A DNA stretch of 64,000 nt from Sulfurovum sp. XGS-02. GTDB taxonomy: Bacteria; Campylobacterota; Campylobacteria; Campylobacterales; Sulfurovaceae. The DNA lies in assembly GCF_023213175.1 (NCBI RefSeq), contig NZ_CP093312.1, forward strand, positions 310,001 to 374,000. Reading direction: 5' to 3'. The translations under genes were made by a program, and so were the position numbers. The notes under the pieces were generated by a model. That model saw nothing but the letters and a program-made list of their open reading frames with translations, did no database searches and was not told where the DNA came from. This document shows positions 1 through 8,613 of the stretch, piece by piece (position 1 is the first letter of the stretch; every line of letters begins with the position of its first letter).

Positions 1-640
1 TCATTTTTTCACTGATGATCAATATATCATAGATAGAGAGGTCATTTCCATGTTTCTTTAACTCATCCATACCTGTATGAACATCATAATGAAAATACTG
101 AAACATCTTTTTAAGGCTTTGTGCAGTTTTATCATTTGAACAGATCACTAAGATCTTTTTACCGACTGCATTTTTATGTGGAAGTCTATAGTGACGTCTG
201 AAACCCAATTCAAAATTTTTAAAAGGTATGCTTATGTGTATGTCCGACATATTTTCATTATCATAAACAATATTACCGCCAAGCATTTCAATTTCTTTAT
301 TCAGATGGATTTTTAAAAAAGCTTGAAGTTTTTCTTTTTCAATATGGGTCTCTTGGATCCTAAAAGAGATAAACTCTTCATACAAAAAATCTTCTACGGA
401 AGAGAGAGATAATACAATTTCTTTTTTATCACTGTTTTGAAAAACAAAGGTGAGTATTTTGTTAAGGACTAGCAACAGGGCATCCGAATCACCCCGTAAT
501 TTTCTTGGTATGGTCGAATCCATTTCATAGAGAAGTTCGATCCGTTTTTCAGTTGCAATACTTTTAACAGAAGAAAAGAGCGTTTCCAACACTTTGTTAA
601 TGTTAAACGTATCTTCTATGGTCTCTTCATTTAAATCCAT
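1..640 (-). CDS. Signal-transduction protein, degenerate histidine-kinase ATPase-like plus receiver-like region (3' end cut by window)
   Basis: The frame runs from an ATG at 638-640, with GGGGAG just upstream on the minus strand, to the window edge, so about 213 residues are visible. Residues near 40-70 read like the N-box region of a HATPase (RGDSDALLLVLNKILTFVF). After residue 150 a segment KKILVICSNDKTAQSLKKMF resembles the start of a receiver domain, and a DILIIS stretch fits its third strand. I see no phosphorylatable His upstream of the ATPase-like part, so it may be a pseudo-kinase or part of a hybrid sensor. It is separated from lnt and has its own promoter. The family assignment is tentative. 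Confidence 0.6.
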   Translation of the reverse strand, partial: MDLNEETIEDTFNINKVLETLFSSVKSIATEKRIELLYEMDSTIPRKLRGDSDALLLVLNKILTFVFQNSDKKEIVLSLSSVEDFLYEEFISFRIQETHIEKEKLQAFLKIHLNKEIEMLGGNIVYDNENMSDIHISIPFKNFELGFRRHYRLPHKNAVGKKILVICSNDKTAQSLKKMFQYFHYDVHTGMDELKKHGNDLSIYDILIISEKM

Positions 641-668
641 TGACACACTCCCCAGAATGATATATACA

Positions 669-707
669 ATTGTAGCAACATAAGTTTTAATTAACCAATA
701 CTATTGG
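669..707 (-). promoter_or_regulatory. Promoter of the 1-640 gene with an upstream palindrome
   Basis: On the minus strand an extended -10, TGCTACAAT, has its hexamer at 669-674, about 30 bases before the start codon. A 13-base palindrome, CCAAT-ACT-ATTGG, lies at 695-707, near the -35 position, and could be an operator. This rests on sequence match only. Confidence 0.4.
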
Positions 708-826
708 AAATATAATGAATGTTATTTATTAAATAGTCCCTAAAGAAACATACCTATAGAAAAATGTAAGAAGAGACCAATATAGCATTTAAAAACTTTA
801 TAAAACATAGAACTCTACAAGGTTTT

Positions 827-2095
827 CTATGGAGTGATTTTCCCATTTTTCACCACATAGGACTCCGACATATTGACCGAGTGGTAGATGGTGGTTCCAT
901 ACTTCTTGCTGTAGTACTGCAAGAGGAGTTTTTGTAATGTCGGTTCTATGGAAGGGGTGAACCATCCATTATTGCTCAGTGCGATCATATGTTTTGGTTC
1001 ACCCTCGTAGAGCCTTTCCGTAGTCGCTTCAAAACAGATGGCATTTCTATAGATCTTCCCATCTATTTGATAGTCTACAACATTGGGGCTGGCCACGTAA
1101 TCTACGGCACCGTCATAAAATATTTTGTTGACCCAGTCACTTAAAAAATCCGGCAGAGGGTTGCTCTCTCCAAAGGGAACCAGTACTACTTTATTGGCTA
1201 CAGAGATTTTGTTGTTTGTAAAGATATAGGTTGAGTTACGCGGTGTTTTCCCGTCCCAGTAGAGCCCTCCGGTGACGATGGAGACCTTTTTAGCCTTCTC
1301 TTGCAATCTCTCCAGAAGTTTTGAACGATTGAGAAAGATGGGGAAGACGGATTCGGGAAGAATGACAAGCGTTTTATTCTCTTTGATGGCCTGGTCTATC
1401 TGTTTGAAAAGATTTTCAAACTGTGCAGCATGAAGTGTTTCATCCCATTTCTCCTCCACCGCAGTATAGGTCGTTACAAGTCTGATGTTGTCATCGGATT
1501 TCGTATCCGTGGGAAGGTGGGTCTGGTAAGCAAAAACAACAAGTGACACATAGAGGAGCTGTTGTTTCCAGAGGCTCAGGACTATAGCAGATAAAATGAT
1601 GGCATACTGCCATTTGTCAATGCCCAGATAACTCTCTACGAACATCAGTTCGGGTTTGAACCAGTCAAAAGAGAAAGGGTGGATATAACTTAAGATGAAA
1701 AGCGCTGAAGCCTTGAAGAGTAAAGGGAGCAGAGTGCCGGAGTTTTGCAGCAGTAAAGCGATCTTTTCACTGATCCATGCGAGAAGCCAAAAGAGTACCC
1801 CATAGCTTAGCATAATGATGACTATCTCTATAGGTACCGCCCAAACCATACCGTAATGCTGAAGGCTTAAGGCGATCCACCAGAACCAGAACAGTCCTAT
1901 GAATGCACCCGAAAAGAACCACACTTTTTTCTCTTCCTGCAGGAGTAGATAGAGTGTTGTGATACCTAAAATAGTGTTCACGATAGGATGGGAAAACCCC
2001 CAGTGATTCAGGTAGATAAAGCCCGAACTTAAAAGTGCTATGAAAAAGCCTTTTGTTAGTTCAAAGGTGCTAGAATATTGGCTAATTTTATACAA
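827..2095 (-). CDS. lnt: Apolipoprotein N-acyltransferase
   Basis: Transfers the third acyl chain to the N-terminal Cys of lipoproteins in the inner membrane. The N-terminal half is hydrophobic with several membrane segments (KGFFIALLSSGFIYL, WFFSGAFIGLFWFWWIAL and others). The C-terminal half is a nitrilase-type domain with the expected catalytic Glu (ILPESVFPIF) and Cys (NAICFEATTE). I prefer the TTG at 2093-2095, which has AGGA six bases upstream. ATG codons farther upstream would only add the antisense of yajC. About 422 residues, rather short for the family but usual for Campylobacterota. The start lies head to head with yajC, only 10 bases apart. Confidence 0.88.
   Translation of the reverse strand: MYKISQYSSTFELTKGFFIALLSSGFIYLNHWGFSHPIVNTILGITTLYLLLQEEKKVWFFSGAFIGLFWFWWIALSLQHYGMVWAVPIEIVIIMLSYGVLFWLLAWISEKIALLLQNSGTLLPLLFKASALFILSYIHPFSFDWFKPELMFVESYLGIDKWQYAIILSAIVLSLWKQQLLYVSLVVFAYQTHLPTDTKSDDNIRLVTTYTAVEEKWDETLHAAQFENLFKQIDQAIKENKTLVILPESVFPIFLNRSKLLERLQEKAKKVSIVTGGLYWDGKTPRNSTYIFTNNKISVANKVVLVPFGESNPLPDFLSDWVNKIFYDGAVDYVASPNVVDYQIDGKIYRNAICFEATTERLYEGEPKHMIALSNNGWFTPSIEPTLQKLLLQYYSKKYGTTIYHSVNMSESYVVKNGKITP
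2071..2076 (+). promoter_or_regulatory. Promoter of yajC-secD-secF (-10 element)
   Basis: TAGAAT at 2071-2076 is preceded by TGC, giving an extended -10 (TGCTAGAAT). A start of transcription near 2083 would leave a leader of about 23 bases before the yajC ATG. The promoter lies inside the 5' end of the divergent lnt gene. Confidence 0.5.
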
Positions 2096-2105
2096 AAGGA
2101 TTCCT

Positions 2106-2393
2106 ATGGGAGCAGAACAAGGCAGCATGATCGGTTCATTTTTACCCCTCATCATTTTATTTGCGATTTTTTACTTTTTAATTATCAGACCGCAGCAAAA
2201 ACATCAAAAAGCACATAAAGCAATGCTTGATGGTCTTACGAAAGGTGACAACATCATCACCACAGGCGGTCTTATAGCTGTGATCGTTAAAACTGAAGAA
2301 GATTTTATCAAAATCAAATTAAATGATGACACGATCGTCAAACTTGATAGAGCATTTGTAGCTAAAAAGGTTGAGTCTGGTGAAGACGCTTAA
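2106..2393 (+). CDS. yajC: Preprotein translocase accessory subunit YajC
   Basis: Small inner-membrane partner of SecDF. The 95-residue protein has one membrane segment ([21 protein letters not shown]) followed by the family hallmark RPQQKxxK and a cytosolic tail with [17 protein letters not shown]. The ATG at 2106 follows an AAAGGA ribosome site. A longer in-frame reading from 2040 has no family match in its extra residues. It is the first gene of a yajC-secD-secF operon, and its end overlaps the secD start. Confidence 0.95.
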   Translation: MGAEQGSMIGSFLPLIILFAIFYFLIIRPQQKHQKAHKAMLDGLTKGDNIITTGGLIAVIVKTEEDFIKIKLNDDTIVKLDRAFVAKKVESGEDA

Positions 2394-3960
2394 TTTTAGG
2401 GTAATCCTTTTTATTTTTGCACTGATTTTCGGTGTCATTTTTTCGGTTCCTTCGTTGACACAGAGTGAAAGCGGGAAGAAGATCACTTTGGGTCTTGACC
2501 TTCAGGGTGGTCTGCATATGCTGCTTGGGGTTAAAAGTGAAATAGCCATTGAGTCACGTATCAAGTCGATGGCTGCATCGGTCAAGTATATTTTCGATGA
2601 TGAAGATATCATTTTTGATGATCTACGTATGATCGAGGGTGAAAAGATCACCTTTGAACTTCTTGATAAGGATGATGTCGCCAGATCCAAAGCACTTCTC
2701 AAAGAAGAGCTAGAGGGTACCGTGATCATTGAAGATGGAATGAAATTTTCAGTGACGATGACAGAGGAAGAAATAGAGCGTACCAAACAAAGTGCGATCA
2801 AACAGGCAGTTGAGACGATCAGAGGCAGGCTTAATGAGTTCGGGCTTGCCGAGCCTACTGTTGCAAAACAGGGGGAAGATAAGATCCTTGTAGAAGTACC
2901 TGGTATCAAAACACAGGAAGATGAACAGCGTATCCGTGAGCTTATTGCCCGTGCTGCACATTTACAGCTTATGGCTGTTGATGAAGACAGAAACATAAGA
3001 GTCAACACGATGAGTCTGGCTGAAGCAAAAAGTTACGGTGATGTGATACTCCCAGATGTCAATTCAGGCGAAAAATATTTGCTTCGTGCGATTCCTATAT
3101 TAGACGGTTCTATGCTTACAGATGCAAAAGTGGGATTTGATGAGAGCAATCAACCCGTTATCAACTTTACACTCAACGGACAGGGTGCCAAGATCTTTGG
3201 TGACTTTACGGGTATTAGCGTAGGGAAGCGCATGGCGGTTGTTTTGGACAATAAGGTCTACTCTGCACCGGTCATCAATGAGCGTATCGGCGGGGGGCGC
3301 GTACAGATATCAGGAAGATTTGAAATTTCTGAAGCCCATGACCTTGCTATTGCACTCCGGTCGGGAGCACTGCTCGCACCTGTCTATGTGATGGAAAAAC
3401 GTTCGGTGGGACCAAGTCTGGGTGCAGACAGCATCAAGGCCAGTTCTATTGCTTTGGCCCTAGGGTTTATCCTGGTTGTCATTTTTATGGTGGTTTACTA
3501 TGGTATGGCCGGGATCATCGCAAATGTTGCACTGATAGGGAACCTCTTTTTGATACTTGCGATCATGTCGCTCTTTGGTGCAACACTTACACTGCCGGGT
3601 ATGGCAGGTATCGTTCTTACTGTCGGTATGGCAGTCGATGCGAACGTCATTATCTCTGAACGTATCAGAGAGCTGCTCCATGAAGGTAAATCTGTGGCAA
3701 AATCGATAGAGAACGGGTACAGTAATGCCTTTACTGCGATCTGGGATGCCAATGTGACCACACTGATCGCAGCTACGGTACTGTATGCATACGGTACAGG
3801 TGCGATCAAAGGGTTCGCACTGACGATGAGTATCGGTATTATGGCATCTATGTTGACTGCAATTGTGGGAACACATGGTATTTACCAGTGGCTTTTACCG
3901 AAGATCGATAAGAACAAACTGGGACTATGGTTCGGTATCAGAACAGGGGGAGCAAAATAA
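2380..3960 (+). CDS. secD: Protein translocase subunit SecD
   Basis: Membrane component that uses the proton gradient to pull exported proteins through SecYEG. It has one N-terminal membrane segment, then the conserved [14 protein letters not shown], a large periplasmic region, and a C-terminal five-helix block starting near [19 protein letters not shown] with the motif [17 protein letters not shown]. The GTG at 2380 lies nine bases after AAGG and overlaps yajC by 14 bases. A TTG at 2371 directly abuts that AAGG and is unlikely. About 526 residues, the usual length. Confidence 0.96.
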   Translation: MKTLNFRVILFIFALIFGVIFSVPSLTQSESGKKITLGLDLQGGLHMLLGVKSEIAIESRIKSMAASVKYIFDDEDIIFDDLRMIEGEKITFELLDKDDVARSKALLKEELEGTVIIEDGMKFSVTMTEEEIERTKQSAIKQAVETIRGRLNEFGLAEPTVAKQGEDKILVEVPGIKTQEDEQRIRELIARAAHLQLMAVDEDRNIRVNTMSLAEAKSYGDVILPDVNSGEKYLLRAIPILDGSMLTDAKVGFDESNQPVINFTLNGQGAKIFGDFTGISVGKRMAVVLDNKVYSAPVINERIGGGRVQISGRFEISEAHDLAIALRSGALLAPVYVMEKRSVGPSLGADSIKASSIALALGFILVVIFMVVYYGMAGIIANVALIGNLFLILAIMSLFGATLTLPGMAGIVLTVGMAVDANVIISERIRELLHEGKSVAKSIENGYSNAFTAIWDANVTTLIAATVLYAYGTGAIKGFALTMSIGIMASMLTAIVGTHGIYQWLLPKIDKNKLGLWFGIRTGGAK

Positions 3961-4931
3961 TGGAAATTTTTAAATATAAAAAACCCCTCTCATTGATGAA
4001 CAAAAGTAAACGTTTCGGATTACTTTCGATCACGCTATTGATACTTTCGTTGGGCTTGATCATCGGTAAAGGATTTAACTACGGTATAGACTTTGCAGGA
4101 GGTACACTTATACAGGTACAATACAAAGGAACAGCACCGATAGAAAAAGTGCGTGAGGCGATAGATTCTGATGCATCCTATGAAGGTGCAACGGTGACTT
4201 TCTTTGGGAGCGAGGATGAAGTGGTGATCCGTACCAAGACAAGTTCAAAAGCCCTGGGTGTAGATGTTGGTGACCAAATGAGAGCACTGCTTCAAGGTAC
4301 AGGTGACTTTGAAGTGAGACGTGTGGATATGGTGGGTGCCAAAGTAGGGTCTGAGCTACGTGAGAAGGGACTTATGGCGATGGTACTTGCTATTATCGGT
4401 ATCCTTATCTATGTCTCCTTTAGATTTGAGTGGCGTTTTGCTGTTGCTTCTGTGATGGCGCTCATGCATGATGTCACCATCGCTATGGGGATGATCGTAT
4501 TGTTCAATGTTGAGGTAAACCTTGACATTCTGGCAGCACTCTTGACTATACTCGGGTATTCTCTGAACGATACGATCATTGTCTTTGACCGTATCCGTGA
4601 AGGGATCAGAACGATCAAAGACCCAGACCTTGGCGCGATCATTGATGAGTCTGTCACACGTACACTTTCTCGTACGACATTGACATCACTGACAACATTC
4701 TTTGTTGTGCTTACACTCTATCTATTCGGTGGGGAGATCATTAACGGGTTCAGCTTCACACTGCTTGTAGGTGTGATAGTGGGTACCTACTCATCTATCT
4801 TTGTTGCATCACCAATCTTGATGTGGCTTGGTTTCTCAGTAGCTGGTTTCAGAGAAAAGGAAGCAGAGAAACTCAAAAGAGAAAAAGAGAAAGAAAAAAT
4901 GCGTGCTATGTATGAAAATGGAACGCTGTAA
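3960..4931 (+). CDS. secF: Protein translocase subunit SecF
   Basis: Partner of SecD in the Sec translocon. 323 residues with an N-terminal membrane segment, the conserved GIDFAGGTLIQV loop and a C-terminal helix bundle containing GYSLNDTIIVFDRIREG. Start and stop of secD/secF overlap as TAATG, with GGGGGAGC as ribosome site, so translation is probably coupled. The C-terminal tail is highly charged (Lys/Glu). Confidence 0.96.
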   Translation: MEIFKYKKPLSLMNKSKRFGLLSITLLILSLGLIIGKGFNYGIDFAGGTLIQVQYKGTAPIEKVREAIDSDASYEGATVTFFGSEDEVVIRTKTSSKALGVDVGDQMRALLQGTGDFEVRRVDMVGAKVGSELREKGLMAMVLAIIGILIYVSFRFEWRFAVASVMALMHDVTIAMGMIVLFNVEVNLDILAALLTILGYSLNDTIIVFDRIREGIRTIKDPDLGAIIDESVTRTLSRTTLTSLTTFFVVLTLYLFGGEIINGFSFTLLVGVIVGTYSSIFVASPILMWLGFSVAGFREKEAEKLKREKEKEKMRAMYENGTL

Positions 4932-4944
4932 GAAAATGGTACAC

Positions 4945-4950
4945 TATAGT
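4945..4950 (+). promoter_or_regulatory. Possible -10 element for the 4970 gene
   Basis: TATAGT stands 19 bases before the ATG, with AAGGAG in between. No clear -35 is visible, so read-through from secF is also possible. Confidence 0.35.
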
Positions 4951-4969
4951 TAAAGTTTAAGGAGTTTGG

Positions 4970-5308
4970 ATGAATTGGGGTAAAGTTTTTTATATGTTTT
5001 TTACGTTGATGTCACTAACGACATCGGCAGCGTTTTTGTATGATCACTCTATCGTAGCACTGTTTATAGCAGGGTCTGTGAATGTGATCTCTACACTATT
5101 GAAGATAGGGGTGAGAAACCTGCTTTCGGCTGAGCTTTTGGCAGGTTCATTGGTTGCAGACCTGCACCTTCTGCCTGCATTCTTTGCTTTGCAGTTTTAC
5201 GGGAACGACCCGTTGGCAACAGGTTTGGTGATCGGTGCGGTGATCGCGAACCTTTATACCATTTTTATCTCTATGATCGAGAGTTCAAAAGAGAAGGCAG
5301 ATTTTTAA
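4970..5308 (+). CDS. Small multi-span membrane protein, DUF6394-like
   Basis: A 112-residue hydrophobic protein with about three or four membrane segments (VFYMFFTLMSLTTSAAFLY; IVALFIAGSVNVISTLL; GLVIGAVIANLYTIFI) and a short charged tail. It resembles a conserved family known mainly from Campylobacterota (annotated DUF6394, from memory). It lies directly behind secF, and AAGGAG precedes the ATG. Function unknown. Its position suggests a link to the membrane or to secretion, but nothing in the sequence proves it. Confidence 0.7.
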   Translation: MNWGKVFYMFFTLMSLTTSAAFLYDHSIVALFIAGSVNVISTLLKIGVRNLLSAELLAGSLVADLHLLPAFFALQFYGNDPLATGLVIGAVIANLYTIFISMIESSKEKADF

Positions 5309-5354
5309 GCGTAGTTCGCTATCTTACATGTATATGAATTCCAAGGAATGAGAC

Positions 5355-7466
5355 GTGCTAAAGATGCCTACACTTCATGGAACAGACCCCGAAGCGAAAC
5401 GAAAAGAGATCAAAGGTTATTTTCAGCATTGTTATAGCCGATATGAATCTCTCTTTCATCTCGTTGTAGACAAAAAAGCCTATTATCAAAAAGCGGATCC
5501 TCTTCGTCACCCTATCATCTTTTATTATGGCCATACGGCTACATTTTTTATTAATAAACTCACACTTGCCAAGATTATCGATGAGCGTGTCGATGCCGAG
5601 CTTGAGTCACTTTTTGCCGTGGGTGTCGATGAAATGAGCTGGGATGATCTGAATGAAGCACATTATGACTGGCCTACTTTAGAAGAGACCCAAGCCTATC
5701 GTGACAAAGTCTATATGAAAGTCTCTTCGCTTATTGACAGACTACCTTTAGAACTTCCTATTACGGAAGATTCACCCTGGTGGGTGATCTTGATGGGCAT
5801 TGAGCATGAAAACATCCATCTTGAAACCTCTTCGGTACTGATACGTCAACTTCCATTGGAGTCCATAGAGGAAAACAGTGCGTGGAAAGCGTGTGAAATG
5901 GTCGGTCCTGCACCCCGTAATGTACTTCTTGATGTACCTCAAGGCACGGTGATACTGGGAAAGAACAAAGATGCCAAACTTTTTGGATGGGATAATGAAT
6001 ATGGCGATCATCAGGCTTATATACCGGCATTTAAAGCGGCCAAATATCTCACCTCCAATGCTGAATATTTGGATTTTGTAGAAGATGCCGGATACAGCAA
6101 TGATCTGTTTTGGTGTGAAGAGGGTAAAGCATGGAAAGCCTATACCCAGGCATCACATCCTATGTTTTGGCGCAAGGGTGAAGGGGGATACAGACTTCGT
6201 ACTTTGAGCAGAGAGATAGACCTTCCTTTGAACTGGCCTGTAGAGGTCAATCACTTGGAAGCCTCTGCATTTTGTAAGTGGAAGAGTCACAAAGAGGGTG
6301 TCACCATCACCCTGCCGACCGAAGATGAATATGTCCGATTACGTGATGAAAGCAACGTACTTTCTTACCTGGAATGGACGGCACAAGGCGAAACGATCGC
6401 CAACATCAATCTTGAAGGTTTTGCCTCGTGCGTTCCTGTGGATACATACCAACATGGGGATTTTTATGATGTGATAGGAAATGTGTGGCAGTGGTCACGA
6501 ACACCGATCTATCCTTTTGAAGGTTTCAAGGTCCATCCTCTCTATGATGATTTTAGCGTACCGACCTTTGACAGTAAACATACTATCATCAAAGGCGGAT
6601 CATGGATAAGTTGCGGAAACCTTGCTACACAGAAGAGCCGTTATGGGTTTAGAAGACATTTCTATCAACATGCAGGATTTAGGTACATACAGAGTGAATA
6701 TGAAGAGAGGGTGATCACCAATATCTATAATAGCGACAGCCTTATTTCACAGTATTGTCATTTTGGTTGGGGCGAAAATGCATTGGGTGTGGAGAATTAT
6801 CCCGCAGCATGTGCGCGGATCGCATTGTCATATATGAAAGAGAAGCCTAAGCGAAGGGCATTGGATATCGGGTGTGCCACAGGACGAAGTACCTTTGAAC
6901 TGGCACGTGGTTTTGATGAAGTGATTGGTGTGGATTTTTCTGCACGTTTCATACAGGAAGCACAGAAGCTCAAAGATGATGGTATATTACGTTATACTAT
7001 GCCGACCGAGGGTGAACTGGAAAAATTTCATGAGGTAAAACTTTCAGACCTTGATCTGGAAGAAGAACGGTTGAAAATCTCATTTTGGCAGGCAGATGCC
7101 TGTAATTTAAAACCTCTTTACAAAGATTTTGACCTGATCTTTGGAGGGAACCTGTTAGACAGGCTCTATGACCCTAAAAAGTTTTTAGATGCTATGGCAT
7201 CACGTATCAATGCGGGAGGACTACTCATTTTGACATCTCCGTACACCTGGCAAGAAGCGTCTACTCCCAAAGAGAAATGGATAGGCGGGTACAAAAGAGA
7301 TGGTGAAAATATTAGCACACTCGATGGGCTTAAGGAGAGACTAGGCGATGCATTTACGCTTTTAGAGACGAAAGATGTGCCGTTTGTCATACAAGAGACA
7401 GCACGGAAGCACCAGTATACGATAGCACAGATGAGCATATGGGAAAGGAGAAGTACAAATGTTTGA
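5355..7466 (+). CDS. ovoA: 5-histidylcysteine sulfoxide synthase fused to 4-mercaptohistidine N1-methyltransferase (ovothiol synthesis)
   Basis: OvoA joins cysteine to C5 of histidine using O2 and non-heme iron; its C-terminal domain later methylates the imidazole to give ovothiol A. Residues about 15-165 are a DinB-like domain with the iron ligands H60, H151 and H155 (HENIHLE). Residues about 185-450 are an FGE/sulfatase-type domain (GNVWQW 375-380, GGSW 414-417). From about 495 comes a class I SAM methyltransferase (DIGCATG 504-510). At 703 residues it has the full fused architecture. The GTG start is seven bases behind AAGGA. The next gene, a C-S lyase, overlaps it. Confidence 0.9.
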   Translation: MLKMPTLHGTDPEAKRKEIKGYFQHCYSRYESLFHLVVDKKAYYQKADPLRHPIIFYYGHTATFFINKLTLAKIIDERVDAELESLFAVGVDEMSWDDLNEAHYDWPTLEETQAYRDKVYMKVSSLIDRLPLELPITEDSPWWVILMGIEHENIHLETSSVLIRQLPLESIEENSAWKACEMVGPAPRNVLLDVPQGTVILGKNKDAKLFGWDNEYGDHQAYIPAFKAAKYLTSNAEYLDFVEDAGYSNDLFWCEEGKAWKAYTQASHPMFWRKGEGGYRLRTLSREIDLPLNWPVEVNHLEASAFCKWKSHKEGVTITLPTEDEYVRLRDESNVLSYLEWTAQGETIANINLEGFASCVPVDTYQHGDFYDVIGNVWQWSRTPIYPFEGFKVHPLYDDFSVPTFDSKHTIIKGGSWISCGNLATQKSRYGFRRHFYQHAGFRYIQSEYEERVITNIYNSDSLISQYCHFGWGENALGVENYPAACARIALSYMKEKPKRRALDIGCATGRSTFELARGFDEVIGVDFSARFIQEAQKLKDDGILRYTMPTEGELEKFHEVKLSDLDLEEERLKISFWQADACNLKPLYKDFDLIFGGNLLDRLYDPKKFLDAMASRINAGGLLILTSPYTWQEASTPKEKWIGGYKRDGENISTLDGLKERLGDAFTLLETKDVPFVIQETARKHQYTIAQMSIWERRSTNV

Positions 7467-8613
7467 AGCGATCAGCCGTCAAGGCTCACACAGCATGAAG
7501 TGGGATGAAGCAAAGAAAAAATTCGGTACAGATGACCTGCTCCCTCTTTGGGTTGCAGATATGGACCTGGCTTCACCGGCATGTGTACAAAAAGCAATGA
7601 AGCAAAGAGCTTCCCACCCTCTGTATGGTTATACTGTCTATCCGGATGCCTATTATGAATCGATTCGGAACTGGATGCAGGATCGTTTTGGATGGAAGAT
7701 AGAAAAAGAGTGGATCATTCCCTGTTACGGTGTCGTACCTTCTTTGAACTTTATCATCTCTGCCTATACGCAAGAGGGGGATGGCATACTCATACAAACA
7801 CCCATATACCCGCCTTTTGTAAGTTCTGTGAAGCATCAAAAGAGAAGGGTGCTGGACAATAGGCTGGTGTATGAGAACGGCAGGTATCACATCGATTTTG
7901 ATGACTTTGAAAGCAAGGCCAAAGAAGCCAAACTCTTTTTGCTCTGCTCACCGCATAACCCGACCGGACGTGTATGGTCTGAAGAAGAATTGGAAAAGAT
8001 CATTGAGATCTGCATAGCCAATGATATACTCATCATTTCTGATGAGATCCATGCAGATATTGTCTATGAAAAAAGACACTACAGCATTGGCAGCTTTGAG
8101 AAGATCATGCATCACTGTGTTGTCCTCAATGCCCCTTCCAAAACATTTAACGTGGCAGGGCTGAATACCTCCTATGCGATCATACCTGATACCAGACTGC
8201 GTCAAGCCTATAGGGTTGAACAGGACAGATCAGGTATTACCAACGGGAACCCTTTTGGTATAGAAGCTTTGATGAGCGCCTACAAAGAGGGTGCCCCATG
8301 GTTAGAGCAGCTCAAAGCGCACTTGCTTGCAAACATCAGCTATGTGGACAGATTTCTAGAAGAGCATCAACTGCCTGTCAAGGCAGTCCCTACGGAATCG
8401 ACCTTTTTAATGTGGCTTGACTGTAGAGGACTGGGGCTCTCTCATACCCAACTGGTCGATTTCTTTTTACATCAAGCAAAACTCGGGCTGAATGACGGTA
8501 AAAGTTTTGGTCAGGCCGGAGAAGGATTTATGAGGTTGAATGTGGGTACATCCCAAGAGGTGCTCAGTGAAGCGATGCAGCGACTGCTTAATGCATATAA
8601 GGCAACGTGTTGA
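7459..8613 (+). CDS. PLP-dependent C-S lyase, MalY/PatB family; likely the OvoB sulfoxide lyase
   Basis: Fold-type I aminotransferase-like enzyme of the MalY/PatB (cystathionine beta-lyase) group, 384 residues. The visible PLP site includes HNPTG (166-170), SDEIHAD (194-200) and the Schiff-base Lys228 in SKTFNVAG. In ovothiol synthesis the OvoA product 5-histidylcysteine sulfoxide must be cleaved by a PLP sulfoxide lyase (OvoB). This gene starts inside the last codons of ovoA (8-base overlap, AAGGAG ribosome site), so that role is the best inference. General cystathionine beta-lyase activity is the alternative. Confidence 0.82.
   Translation: MFEAISRQGSHSMKWDEAKKKFGTDDLLPLWVADMDLASPACVQKAMKQRASHPLYGYTVYPDAYYESIRNWMQDRFGWKIEKEWIIPCYGVVPSLNFIISAYTQEGDGILIQTPIYPPFVSSVKHQKRRVLDNRLVYENGRYHIDFDDFESKAKEAKLFLLCSPHNPTGRVWSEEELEKIIEICIANDILIISDEIHADIVYEKRHYSIGSFEKIMHHCVVLNAPSKTFNVAGLNTSYAIIPDTRLRQAYRVEQDRSGITNGNPFGIEALMSAYKEGAPWLEQLKAHLLANISYVDRFLEEHQLPVKAVPTESTFLMWLDCRGLGLSHTQLVDFFLHQAKLGLNDGKSFGQAGEGFMRLNVGTSQEVLSEAMQRLLNAYKATC

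Noticed and set aside
2502-3008. 168-codon antisense frame within secD
   Set aside because: Ser/Ile-rich translation is the typical shadow of a strongly biased gene on the other strand; no homology or start signal.
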